Shown here: positions 15,586 through 23,485 of the stretch, one piece after another
Layout: each line of letters opens with the position of its first letter
Position numbering within the stretch: position 1 is the first letter of the stretch
Assembly: GCA_944390025.1 (NCBI GenBank)
Contig: CALXOK010000014.1
Span: 1-47,725, forward strand
Length of the DNA: 47,725 nt
Source: an uncultured Spirochaetales bacterium
Lineage (GTDB): Bacteria > Spirochaetota > Spirochaetia > Sphaerochaetales > Sphaerochaetaceae
Direction: 5' to 3'
Translations under genes and position numbers: made by a program
Notes under the pieces: generated by a model
Databases searched by the model: none
Seen by the model: only the letters and a program-made list of their open reading frames with translations
Told to the model about the DNA's origin: nothing

Positions 15586-16969
15586 AATAAGACTGCTTCT
15601 GAGTGAGCTTCCTCTGGAAGGAAGCTTCATACAGAAAGTGACAGAACATGACTACCACAGTTTCACGCTTTCGCTTTTCTCCAGGACGGAGAAAGCATGG
15701 CTGATGTATTTTGAGACGGGAACGAAAGACCAGCACTTCTGCCGGACATCCTCAATCAGGAAGAAAAGTGCAAAGACACAGCGTTTCACACAATACCTGA
15801 AGGCTAATGTCACAGGATGCAGAATCAGCAAAGTCACTCAGACGGAGGGAGAGCGTGAGTTCTGCTTCACCCTCACCCATTCCGATGAGGTGCTCAGGCT
15901 CTGGTTCCGTTTCTTCTCCGGTCCCGGTGCGAATATTCTGGTCACTGATGAAAATGACAACATTCTTGAAGTGCAGATGAGGCGGCCTCAGAGGGGTGAG
16001 GAAAAGGGATACAAGCTCACGCCTTCTGCCATGAAGACATGGGATGAGGAGCGCTTTCCAGTAAGACAGTGGTCAGGTGAGAGTTTCAACGCCTATATTG
16101 ACTTTTGGTACCGCACTAATAAAAAGAATGAGAAACTCGAAGAGAATATTTCAGCACTAGAAGCCCAGAAAGACAGGGAACTGTCTGCCTTGAGTGCCCA
16201 GATTCATGATGTCTCGCAGCGTGTTGAGAAAAGCAGCACCTACTCCTCGTACAAGGAAACGGCTGACATCCTTTCCAGCAATGCCCACCTTGTGAAACGG
16301 GGACAGTCCAGCATCACAGTCACGGGTTTTGATGGCGATGAAGTGACGCTCAGTCTGGACCCGTCCCTTTCTGTAAGCGAGAACATAAGTGCTTGCTACC
16401 AGAAGTACAAGAGAATGGAGAGAATACACGCATCCGCCATTCAGGAGCTTGAAGAGCTTAAAGAGAGAAAGAAGCATCTTGAAGAGAAGTATTCACGTCT
16501 TCTTGACGGAAGTGTCTGCGAGCCAGAGGCCCTCGAGAAGGCCATCAGGAAGCAGAATCCTAAAGCCGCACATATACATAACGACTGTGCCATCCGCTTC
16601 ATGAGCCGGGATTATGAGATTTATGTGGGCCGCAATGCCAGAGAGAATGACAACCTGCTCAGGAAAGTTGCCAGAAGCAACGACATCTGGCTGCATGTGA
16701 GGGATTTTCCCGGCTCTTATGTTATAATCAGGAGCAAGAAAGACAAAAGCGTGCCTCTTGATGTCCTGCTTGATGCAGCCAGCCTGGCAATACATTACTC
16801 AAAGGCGAAGGAGCAGAAAAGAGCTGACCTGTATTACACGAAAGTGAAATACCTGAGAAGAATCAAGAACGGAAAGACAGGACTCGTGACGCCCACCAAT
16901 GAAAAGAATCTCCACGTCACGATTGACGATGAACGGCTCAAACGCTTGCTTTCAACAAAGGAGGACTGA
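15569..16969 (+). CDS. rqcH: NFACT-family protein RqcH (Rqc2 homologue; FbpA domain)
   Basis: RqcH binds stalled 50S-peptidyl-tRNA complexes and directs alanine tailing of incomplete proteins for degradation. The 466-residue product is shorter than the ~570 residues of B. subtilis RqcH. It has an N-terminal NFACT-N domain, a coiled coil around residues 285-315 (EELKERKKHLEEKYSRLL), and a C-terminal NFACT-R domain with YEIYVGRNARENDNLLRKVA, NDIWLHVRDFPGSYVII and VKYLRRIKNGKTGLV. At the place of the essential Asp-Arg pair (97/98 in B. subtilis) it reads Glu95-Arg96. It starts inside the end of folC after GAGGAG, so the two are coupled. Confidence 0.88.
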   Translation: MLNSNEIRLLLSELPLEGSFIQKVTEHDYHSFTLSLFSRTEKAWLMYFETGTKDQHFCRTSSIRKKSAKTQRFTQYLKANVTGCRISKVTQTEGEREFCFTLTHSDEVLRLWFRFFSGPGANILVTDENDNILEVQMRRPQRGEEKGYKLTPSAMKTWDEERFPVRQWSGESFNAYIDFWYRTNKKNEKLEENISALEAQKDRELSALSAQIHDVSQRVEKSSTYSSYKETADILSSNAHLVKRGQSSITVTGFDGDEVTLSLDPSLSVSENISACYQKYKRMERIHASAIQELEELKERKKHLEEKYSRLLDGSVCEPEALEKAIRKQNPKAAHIHNDCAIRFMSRDYEIYVGRNARENDNLLRKVARSNDIWLHVRDFPGSYVIIRSKKDKSVPLDVLLDAASLAIHYSKAKEQKRADLYYTKVKYLRRIKNGKTGLVTPTNEKNLHVTIDDERLKRLLSTKED

Positions 16970-16972
16970 AAA

Positions 16973-17740
16973 GTGAAATCACTTTATTTCATGGACATGT
17001 ATTATCCTTCGGACAAGGACACTCTGCTGCAGTTCTGCCAGCTGCATATCCACAGCGGGCACACCCCTTCTCTCATCCTGCTTCCTCACGGAAGTCTTGA
17101 ATACGTGAGCAGAATGTATCAGGAAGCTTTCGGGTACATCCACAATCCACGCAGGATTGTAATCTTCGCGCCGCTTCACGGCCAGAGGCTTGAGGGTGAC
17201 AGATCCCCTTTCAGCACGCTCTCATCAGGCGATGCGCAGACCCCGCTCGGGCCGGTTCACATTGAAAGCGTTCCCGGCCTGAATGTCTGCGACAGCTATG
17301 CAGAAGAGGAGTATGCAATTGAGCTTTGCTACCCGTATGTCGCACACAGCTGTCCCGGAAGCTCAATCTTTCCTGTTTTCACAAGCCTTGAATCAAAAGA
17401 GGACATACAGTCCCTTTCCCGTCTCATGGTGAAGCTCAAAAAAGAAGAGAATGACACACTCTTCATCATTTCCGGCAACTTCACGGCAATAGGAAACACA
17501 GAGGAAATGACTCAGAATGCTCGCGTCCTCAACGAGCTGCTCGAGAACAACGCGCCTTTGCTCGATGCTGTTGCGAAGAAGAAGATTTCAGGCTGTGCCT
17601 GCAGGATGCTTGAGGCGGCACGCACTGCCTTCCCCGGCAGATTCCGCATCATGCTTGCCCGGTGCGGCAACTGGAGCGGACAGGAAATATCACAGGAAGC
17701 GGACGGACGCATCTGGCAGGTGTTCGCCATCAAGGAATGA
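16973..17740 (+). CDS. Memo family / AmmeMemoRadiSam protein B-like
   Basis: This 255-residue protein follows the Memo fold pattern: MYYPSDKDTLLQF near the start, ILLPHGSLEYVS with the first conserved His, IVIFAPLHGQR with the second, TPLGPVHIES, and EEEYAIELCYPYV. The late TLFIISGNFTAIG corresponds to the region where AMMECR-linked Memo proteins have a SSDLSHY-like strand; the His of that motif is absent here. Memo proteins bind a metal and share the fold of extradiol dioxygenases, but the bacterial function is unsettled; many sit beside AMMECR1 and a radical-SAM gene, which are not seen here. The GTG at 16973 follows AAAGGAGG closely. Confidence 0.75.
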   Translation: MKSLYFMDMYYPSDKDTLLQFCQLHIHSGHTPSLILLPHGSLEYVSRMYQEAFGYIHNPRRIVIFAPLHGQRLEGDRSPFSTLSSGDAQTPLGPVHIESVPGLNVCDSYAEEEYAIELCYPYVAHSCPGSSIFPVFTSLESKEDIQSLSRLMVKLKKEENDTLFIISGNFTAIGNTEEMTQNARVLNELLENNAPLLDAVAKKKISGCACRMLEAARTAFPGRFRIMLARCGNWSGQEISQEADGRIWQVFAIKE

Positions 17741-17746
17741 AAAAAA

Positions 17747-19231
17747 ATGGAAATAATCGAGCACGAAGTTGAAGGAAGACTTAAGACATGCATACTTCTG
17801 GGTGACGACAAAATCCAGATTCCCCGTCATATGATGCAGGGGGAGAAGCAGAAAGGCATTCTTCTCATGAACGGAGAGAAAAGAAGCTGGACCTGGGATG
17901 GCCTTTGTACAATCCACGCAAAGCGTTATGTCTACTTTGATGCGCTTGAGCTGGAGAGTTTTGATACAATCGCAACAGTCCACAGAGACAGAGCCCTTGA
18001 GTTCGTGATCCAGCTTGCACAGATTCTGTCAGAAGAAAAAGAAGCCTTTGTCTCCCCTCTTGTAGGAATCTTTCCGATGTGGAGGGTCTTCATCGTCAGC
18101 GGAAGCGGACTGCTTGTCCTGCCTGAGGATCTTGGGGACCTCCTTTCTGTATATATGAGCGAAGAAGAGCGTTACGAGGAACACGGCTGCTATATTTCCA
18201 GAGGTACAGAAGCAGGTTTCAGCCTTATCCGGCAGTTCGGACAGCTTCTGTATTTCGCCCTGACTGGGATGAAGCCCTATGAGAAAGAGGAAATCAGGCT
18301 TGCCGGTTTCCATGAGCTTCCCCTCAGCCTGTACAGGGACAGTCTCTTCAGTGAGGCAGATGAGAAGCTCACAGGTTTCATCACATTCTGTCTCAATGCG
18401 AAAGAACGCGAACAGAGAGACATCATGGGCAACAGGACAGCCTGGGAAAACCTCAGCTGGTTCATCTCACGCTCACGAGAGCTTGAATGGAACGTGAAGG
18501 CTGTGAAAGAGGGAAGCCTGAAAGCGGAAGTCGAAAGAATATCATCATCTCCTGAGGCTGTGAAGATGATGGAGAAAATCCACAAGGATGCCAGAAGACG
18601 TACATTCTGGAGACAGAAAGGCACATTCATAATCATACTGGCTCTTGTCACTGCAGTCGTCGCCGGAATAGCGGCAAGCTACATTTCAAACATGCTTGAG
18701 CAGCCTTACACGAAAGACATGAATCAGGTTGAGATAATAGAGGCCTTCTATGACGCTCAGAGCCGGCTCGACAGTGACGGTATCATCGATCCTCTCAAGG
18801 GCGTCTCCGCGCCACAGGAAACTGAGGTCATCAGTCTTTATGTCACAAGCCAGACCCGTTTCGCCTATGAGGGAAGAAGACCTGACATTGCCGCTGAAAA
18901 GTGGATTGAAGCCGGAAAACCGGCAATACCTGAAGGATCTTTTGTATATGGTGTGACTGATCTTGATATAACACCGCTGGAAGAGGAAAACAGCTGGAAC
19001 GTGAAAGCAAAGTACTATACCCCGTACCCTTACAACGAACTTGAGACTGTAAGCGATGTTCCTCAGTCAAAGAGCGTGTGTTATGTGTACGACATGAGTC
19101 AGGATTTCAGCTTCACATGGAACAGCCGCGGCTGGTGGAATATCACGGATATCTCCCCTATCACAGTTTCACTGTCAGATGTTCTGTTTATAGACACCGT
19201 TTCTCAGTCTCAGGCATCAGGCACTGAATGA
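17747..19231 (+). CDS. membrane protein with pseudokinase-like cytoplasmic domain
   Basis: This 494-residue protein has no signal peptide and one membrane helix at about residues 291-311 (FIIILALVTAVVAGIAASYI), preceded by a basic DARRRTFWRQK. That predicts a cytoplasmic N-terminal part and an exported C-terminal domain of ~180 residues. The cytoplasmic part resembles the C-lobe of a Ser/Thr kinase: LLVLPEDLGDLLSVYM (hinge-like), FGQLLYFALTGMKPYE near 164 (compare LGVILYELLTGxxPF), and ADEKLTGFITFCLNAKEREQR (compare LxxFIxxCLxxDPxxR). I find no P-loop, HRD or DFG motif, so it should be catalytically dead. The exported domain has no family I recognise. It lies 6 nt after the Memo-like gene and overlaps miaA tail-to-tail by 15 nt. 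Confidence 0.7.
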   Translation: MEIIEHEVEGRLKTCILLGDDKIQIPRHMMQGEKQKGILLMNGEKRSWTWDGLCTIHAKRYVYFDALELESFDTIATVHRDRALEFVIQLAQILSEEKEAFVSPLVGIFPMWRVFIVSGSGLLVLPEDLGDLLSVYMSEEERYEEHGCYISRGTEAGFSLIRQFGQLLYFALTGMKPYEKEEIRLAGFHELPLSLYRDSLFSEADEKLTGFITFCLNAKEREQRDIMGNRTAWENLSWFISRSRELEWNVKAVKEGSLKAEVERISSSPEAVKMMEKIHKDARRRTFWRQKGTFIIILALVTAVVAGIAASYISNMLEQPYTKDMNQVEIIEAFYDAQSRLDSDGIIDPLKGVSAPQETEVISLYVTSQTRFAYEGRRPDIAAEKWIEAGKPAIPEGSFVYGVTDLDITPLEEENSWNVKAKYYTPYPYNELETVSDVPQSKSVCYVYDMSQDFSFTWNSRGWWNITDISPITVSLSDVLFIDTVSQSQASGTE

Positions 19232-20167
19232 CTCAAGATAAGAGGAAACTGTCCTGCTGATACTTTCCATGTCATCAGGATTGACTTCAACGGCATCAGC
19301 GAAGGAGCGGAAGAATGTCATCTGCCTCTTCGCATAGGCCTTTGTGTTTCTTTCAATCTCGTTTGCGATGAGAGCGCGGGAAGCACAGCCGTTATCGAAA
19401 GCATGGAAGAACTCAGCATAGCCGATTCCGGCCATCCCTGGCCATGAGGAATCTGCACCCATTTTCCTTAGAGACTTTATCTCATCTTCCAGCCCGCTTT
19501 CGAACATCTGGATGACTCTTTCGTGGATTCTGGAAGCAAGCTCTTCCCTGTTTCTCGTGAGATTCAGAATCAGAGGTCTCATGCCCAAGCGCGGTGTGGA
19601 AGGAAGAGCAAAGGAGGAAAGAGGCCTTCCGCTCTGATACCATACCTCAAGAGCCCTCGTGATACGGTATGCATCATTTATGCTGATTCTCTCAGCGCTC
19701 ACAGGATCCACCTGGGCAAGCCGTGCATGAAGAGCCTCTCGGCCTTCCGCTTCCAGCATCTGTGCAACTGCCTTCCGTACTTCAGGATCGCATGCAGGGG
19801 CCTGTGCAAGACCGTAAAGAAAATGTTTGAAATAATAGGCGGTGCCGCCTGTAATCAGGGGGATATCTCCCTGGGCATGAATCCTGCTGACCGCCTCATC
19901 CGCCATATGGACAAACTGGCCTACAGTGAACTGCTGCCAGGGGTCGAGGATGTTGACAAGGTGATGCGGAATTTTCTCCATCAGTGCAGAAGACGGTTTT
20001 GCGGACCCGATATCCAGATATCTGTATACCTGGACAGAGTCCGCATTCACAACCTGATAACCCCTGCTGAAAAGGGTCTCGACCAGAGCTGTCTTTCCGC
20101 TCGCAGTCGGGCCGAAAAGAAAAATTACCGGCTTACTTGCCTTCCCCTGTTGTGTATTTGATTTCAT
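19217..20167 (-). CDS. miaA: tRNA dimethylallyltransferase
   Basis: MiaA transfers an isoprenyl group to A37 of tRNAs that read UNN codons, including tRNA-Leu(UAA) encoded at 40925. The 316-residue protein has the P-loop IFLFGPTASGKTALVE, NADSVQVYRYLDIGSAKPS, IPHHLVNILDPWQQFTVGQF, PLITGGTAYYFK, NDAYRITRALEV, WPGMAGIGYAEF and TKAYAKRQMTFFR, all typical. The only suitable in-frame ATG (20165-20167) lies inside rpoZ, so the genes overlap by 35 nt and are probably coupled. The other end overlaps the convergent pseudokinase-like gene by 15 nt. Confidence 0.95.
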   Translation of the reverse strand: MKSNTQQGKASKPVIFLFGPTASGKTALVETLFSRGYQVVNADSVQVYRYLDIGSAKPSSALMEKIPHHLVNILDPWQQFTVGQFVHMADEAVSRIHAQGDIPLITGGTAYYFKHFLYGLAQAPACDPEVRKAVAQMLEAEGREALHARLAQVDPVSAERISINDAYRITRALEVWYQSGRPLSSFALPSTPRLGMRPLILNLTRNREELASRIHERVIQMFESGLEDEIKSLRKMGADSSWPGMAGIGYAEFFHAFDNGCASRALIANEIERNTKAYAKRQMTFFRSFADAVEVNPDDMESISRTVSSYLESFSA

Positions 20168-20333
20168 CGTCCAGGACTTGCTCAAGAACATGTGTGGTGA
20201 CTTTCTCACCGTTTTTCTCAATCTCGTCTTTAAGGTCTGTTGCCTGAATGACGTTGGCTTCCTTGATGGCGACGCATGTCATTTCGTAGACATTGCCTTC
20301 TTTATCAATAAGTTTGTCCAGTAAGCTGCTCAC
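20133..20333 (-). CDS. rpoZ: RNA polymerase omega subunit
   Basis: Omega is a small RNA polymerase subunit that binds the beta-prime C-terminus and helps assembly. The 66-residue product fits the short spirochaete-type pattern: LLDKLIDKEGNVYEMTCVAIKEA, then a charged linker KDEIEKNGEKV and TTHVLEQVLDDEIKY at the end. The conserved N-terminal helix and 'YExxxVAIKRA'-like segment support the call, although the protein is short and divergent. The GTG at 20331-20333 has AAGGAG 7 nt upstream. A promoter (20360-20388) lies just before it, and miaA starts within it. Confidence 0.8.
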   Translation of the reverse strand: MSSLLDKLIDKEGNVYEMTCVAIKEANVIQATDLKDEIEKNGEKVTTHVLEQVLDDEIKYTTGEGK

Positions 20334-20359
20334 TTGCTTTCTCCTTGATTAACCAATGA

Positions 20360-20388
20360 ATCATAGAGTTTTTACCGAAGATGGTAAA
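20360..20388 (-). promoter_or_regulatory. promoter of rpoZ-miaA
   Basis: TTTACC (20383-20388) and TATGAT (20360-20365) on the minus strand are 17 bp apart. The -35 region is also one arm of a short inverted repeat TTTACC-N6-GGTAAA. Confidence 0.5.
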
Positions 20389-20393
20389 GAGTA

Positions 20394-20915
20394 TCAGGAA
20401 AACCGTCTCCTGATTTCCTCTTCTATGATGCCGACAATCTCCTCAGGACTTCTCTCATCAGTGTCTATGACCAGATCTGCCTGGGATGTGTCAGTGTTGT
20501 CAATACCGTAAATTCTCTTATAGCGGGCACTATCATGCCTGTCACGTCCCTCTGTCTGGCGCATGCGCTCCTCAAGGCTTCCTCCTTCGCGGGAGAGAAT
20601 CCTCATTGCACGTGTTCTGGAACTTGCTTTCAGATAGACCTTGAGGTCAGCTTCCTCCAGCATCCAGATTGCAAGGCGGCTGCCAAGGACACAGTCAGTC
20701 TCAGCCATTGCCATTTCAACCTGACGTCTGTCCAGCTCTCGGTCAATATTGTCATCATTCTCCGCCATGCTGCAGAAAGTCCAGAAATCGATGCCTTTCT
20801 CAGCAGCAAGCTGTCGGAATGTGAAATTAATGAGTTTGTATCCAAGACGCTTTGCAAGCATCGTGCTTACGGTGGTGTTTCCACAGCCGGAAAGTGAACT
20901 GATTGCGATTCTCAT
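20394..20915 (-). CDS. cytidylate-kinase-like protein with altered P-loop
   Basis: This 173-residue P-loop protein resembles short cytidylate kinases of the archaeal/AAA type. MRIAISSLSGCGNTTVSTMLAKRLG is the nucleotide-loop region, but the invariant Lys is replaced by Asn (SGCGNTT in place of GxGKT). DRELDRRQVEMAM, CVLGSRLAIWMLEEADLKVYLKA and TEGRDRHDSARYKRIYGID are family-like. Normal enzymes phosphorylate CMP or dCMP; with Asn in the P-loop the activity is uncertain. The start overlaps the end of yicC by 4 nt. A second, different cytidylate-kinase-like gene is at 28727. Confidence 0.75.
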   Translation of the reverse strand: MRIAISSLSGCGNTTVSTMLAKRLGYKLINFTFRQLAAEKGIDFWTFCSMAENDDNIDRELDRRQVEMAMAETDCVLGSRLAIWMLEEADLKVYLKASSRTRAMRILSREGGSLEERMRQTEGRDRHDSARYKRIYGIDNTDTSQADLVIDTDERSPEEIVGIIEEEIRRRFS

Positions 20916-21778
20916 TCTATATTCCTTATCTGTTCCCTGATATTCTCCAAATCATCCTTCATCTGGACGGTATGAAGAGTGATTTCGACATTCTGGCTCT
21001 TGCTGGCCGTCGTATTGACCTCCCTGTTCATTTCCTGACACAGGAAATCAAGTTTCTTGCCGACACACTCATCACTTTCAAGCAGCCTGAAATATTCCTT
21101 TATGTGTGTCCTCAGGCGGTTCTGCTCCTCATTGATAGAGTACTTCACAAGCAGGAATCCGATTTCCTGCATCATCTTCGACTCGTCATAGTTGTGAATC
21201 TCAAGCTCCCTGTAACGCTCAAGAAGAAGATTCCTGAAATATCCCTCACTTGAGGAGATAAGGCTTCCAATCTCCTCATTGGCCTTCTCAAAAGAGCGGC
21301 CGAGACGGATGAGGTCCTTCTTTGTCTCTTCCCCTTCTCTGGTGCGGGAGGCATCGAAATCAGCAAGGGCTTTCTCAAGGCATTCATCCAGCGCTTCTTT
21401 ATATGCCGAGGCGTCATCAGCACACCTTACAGAAAAAAGGCCTTCGATTCCAAGAAGAGCTGATGCATCAGGCGTCAGGGAAAGCCCGGTCTCCTTCCAT
21501 ACAGTGTCAAAGCATTTCATGTACTGCTCAAGCAGTCCCTGATCCACAAGGACCTCTGATGAGGAGCGGAAAATCCTGAGCCTGACAGAAACCTCAACCT
21601 TGCCGCGGCGAGCATGCTTTCTCACCGCCTCAGTGATGCTGTTCTCATAGCTTGAGAGCACAGGATTGATGAATGTGCTCACTTCAAGATAGCGGTTGTT
21701 ATAGCTTTTAATCTCGACTTCCAGCTGGCTGTCAGCACTGCTGTGAACGGCATAGCCGTAACCTGTCATGCTTTTCAT
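20912..21778 (-). CDS. yicC: YicC family endoribonuclease
   Basis: This 288-residue YicC-family protein starts MKSMTGYGYA with the hallmark SMTG(Y/F)G motif, continues LEVEIKSYNNRYLEV, and ends with VGKKLDFLCQEMNREVNTTASKS (cited here as the KLDFLxQEMNRExNT-SKS block). E. coli YicC is an RNA-cleaving protein linked to small-RNA turnover. The ATG at 21778 has GGAG 6 nt upstream. It follows murC by 29 nt and overlaps the cytidylate-kinase-like gene, matching the common yicC-kinase pairing in many bacteria (often gmk elsewhere). Confidence 0.93.
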   Translation of the reverse strand: MKSMTGYGYAVHSSADSQLEVEIKSYNNRYLEVSTFINPVLSSYENSITEAVRKHARRGKVEVSVRLRIFRSSSEVLVDQGLLEQYMKCFDTVWKETGLSLTPDASALLGIEGLFSVRCADDASAYKEALDECLEKALADFDASRTREGEETKKDLIRLGRSFEKANEEIGSLISSSEGYFRNLLLERYRELEIHNYDESKMMQEIGFLLVKYSINEEQNRLRTHIKEYFRLLESDECVGKKLDFLCQEMNREVNTTASKSQNVEITLHTVQMKDDLENIREQIRNIE

Positions 21779-21807
21779 AATTCACTCCATGAGAAATTCT
21801 AAAGGAA

Positions 21808-23193
21808 TCATAAAGCTTGTGCAATTCTGCCAATCAGCTTTCTGTTGTCTCCGGCACCCAGTGTGACAAGCACATCGCCGCTTTCAAGAAATGAGGAAAG
21901 CGATGAGACAGCATCCTGATCACTCTTCACGTAAGAGACAACAGCAAGCCGTCCGTAAAAGGTCCTGAAAACCCTCTTCGTGAGATTTTCATAAAGCTTT
22001 GCTGAGGAGTCTGCATTTCCTCCATCAGCGCGTGCAGATGCATATACCGGCTGTATGAAAACAGCATCAAAACCTGAAAGAACATTTACGAAATCCTTCA
22101 TCAGGCTTTCTGTACGTGATGCCGTATGCGGCATGAAAAGTGCGACAATCCTGTGCGATGGATATTTTCTTCTCAGGCTGTCAAGGCAGACTCTGATCTC
22201 GTCAGGATGATGGGCATAGTCGTCAATAAACATAACTCCATCCTTCTCAAGAACCTTCTCCCCTCTTGCAGTGACACCGGGGAAAGAAGTTAGAAAACCG
22301 ATAAGCTCATCAGCTTTAAGCCTGATTGTGGATTCTGTCACTTCCTGCCCTTCAATTTTCAGCATGAGTGCACTGGATGCAAGAAGAGCATATGCATAGT
22401 CATACAGGATCTGAAGGTTCTTCTCATCGCTGGTGAATGATGAGGCAAGGCCTGAAAGGCTTCTGCTTGAGTCCGCCCTCTCTTCAAGGCGGAAATCACC
22501 GGATGGTCCGCATGAGATGAAAGTGACATCAGGTCTCTCGCTCTTCCAGTCCCTGGCCTGACGCTCAAGTCTTGATGAATAGATTACGGTTGCATTGCGT
22601 TCAAGCCTTCTCACTCTCTCGCTGAAGCTTTTTCTGACCGCACTCAGGTCCTCGAACCAGTCCGGATGGTCAAAGGCGATTGAAGTGACTACGAAGACAT
22701 CAATGCTGTAAAGAAGGAAGTGGTCACGGTATTCACAGGCCTCAACCAGAAGGCCTTCATCTCCGCCATGCCAGGCACAGGTATCCGACTGGAGAAAAGA
22801 GCCATAGACAGCAGAACACGGAGATCCGGCCTTTCTCAGAATCCAGTCTGCCGCTGCGCATGTCGTTGTCTTTCCATGTGTTCCGCTTATTCCTGCACAG
22901 ATTCTTTTCTTTGAAAGCTCTGCGATGGCCTCAGGATAGCTCAGGGTGCGGATTCCTTTCTTTCTGGCATTCTCCACAGTGCTGAGCCGTTCATGACTTG
23001 ATGAGTAAATAAGGACATCCGCATCATCAGGACAGCCGGTTGACAAAGGATTTATACTGATGCCATCCAGTAGAGCGGATGTGAAGAAATCCTCACTCAC
23101 ATCTTCCCCTTCAACCCGGTTCCCGCACTGTGCAAGCAGACTGGCCAGATGGCTCATTCCGGTTCCTTTGATTCCAGTAAAGTAGCAGAACAT
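21808..23193 (-). CDS. murC: UDP-N-acetylmuramate--L-alanine ligase (Mur ligase)
   Basis: MurC adds L-alanine to UDP-MurNAc in peptidoglycan synthesis. The 461-residue protein shows an N-terminal UDP-binding Rossmann segment FTGIKGTGMSHLASLLA, the ATP loop AGISGTHGKTTTCAAA near residue 100, TSIAFDHPDWF, DDYAHHPDEI and a C-terminal LVTLGAGDN. The GIKGxGM start and DDYAHHP favour MurC; an Mpl-type ligase shares these motifs and is the main alternative. The ATG at 23191-23193 has no Shine-Dalgarno but lies 7 nt after TATACT and directly behind a terminator, suggesting a leaderless transcript. Confidence 0.87.
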   Translation of the reverse strand: MFCYFTGIKGTGMSHLASLLAQCGNRVEGEDVSEDFFTSALLDGISINPLSTGCPDDADVLIYSSSHERLSTVENARKKGIRTLSYPEAIAELSKKRICAGISGTHGKTTTCAAADWILRKAGSPCSAVYGSFLQSDTCAWHGGDEGLLVEACEYRDHFLLYSIDVFVVTSIAFDHPDWFEDLSAVRKSFSERVRRLERNATVIYSSRLERQARDWKSERPDVTFISCGPSGDFRLEERADSSRSLSGLASSFTSDEKNLQILYDYAYALLASSALMLKIEGQEVTESTIRLKADELIGFLTSFPGVTARGEKVLEKDGVMFIDDYAHHPDEIRVCLDSLRRKYPSHRIVALFMPHTASRTESLMKDFVNVLSGFDAVFIQPVYASARADGGNADSSAKLYENLTKRVFRTFYGRLAVVSYVKSDQDAVSSLSSFLESGDVLVTLGAGDNRKLIGRIAQAL

Positions 23194-23200
23194 GCTGGAA

Positions 23201-23229
23201 AGTATAAAAAAAGCGGGGTCCTCAAACAA
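23201..23229 (-). promoter_or_regulatory. possible promoter of murC, embedded in a terminator
   Basis: TATACT (23201-23206) on the minus strand ends 7 nt before the ATG. TTGTTT (23224-23229) lies 17 bp upstream, inside the loop of the upstream gene's terminator hairpin. Confidence 0.45.
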
Positions 23230-23237
23230 CCCCGCTT
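23206..23237 (-). terminator. Rho-independent terminator of the double-CxxC gene
   Basis: AAGCGGGG-type arms (23230-23237 and 23211-23218) pair over eight bases and are followed on the minus strand by a T run that merges into the murC -10 region. Confidence 0.88.
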
Positions 23238-23255
23238 CATGTCTTCAGTCTGCTC

Positions 23256-23420
23256 TTATTTCTTGAGCTTAGCATTGCACTGCTTGCAGACGTTCATCTT
23301 GGCTCCGTCGACTTCGACTTCGTAAAGACACTTGACTGCCTCTCTCTTGCAGACAGGACAGGTTGCCTTTCCCTGATTCGGAAGTTCTCTGATGCCAGTA
23401 CCTCTATGTGCTTTTGACAT
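23256..23420 (-). CDS. small double-CxxC (zinc-ribbon-like) protein, 54 aa
   Basis: The frame encodes a 54-residue basic protein starting MSKAHRGTGIRELPNQG and containing two cysteine pairs, TCPVCKREAVK and NVCKQCNAKLKK at the C-terminus, separated by 21 residues. That spacing suggests a single zinc ribbon. I associate near-identical small proteins with spirochaete genomes, where they are usually called hypothetical; a ribosome- or RNA-associated role would fit the size and charge but is a guess. The ATG at 23418-23420 has AGGAG 7 nt upstream. A promoter-like pair lies just behind the previous gene and a strong terminator follows, so it can be a monocistronic unit. Confidence 0.88.
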   Translation of the reverse strand: MSKAHRGTGIRELPNQGKATCPVCKREAVKCLYEVEVDGAKMNVCKQCNAKLKK

Positions 23421-23455
23421 TTTCTTCTCCTATAGGATTAAATTTGCGCACCCGT

Positions 23456-23485
23456 CATTTAGCCATTAAATCGCGTTTATGTCAA
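23456..23485 (-). promoter_or_regulatory. possible promoter of the double-CxxC gene
   Basis: A perfect TTGACA (23480-23485) on the minus strand follows directly after the stop codon of the upstream gene; TAAATG (23456-23461) lies 18 bp further on. Confidence 0.5.
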
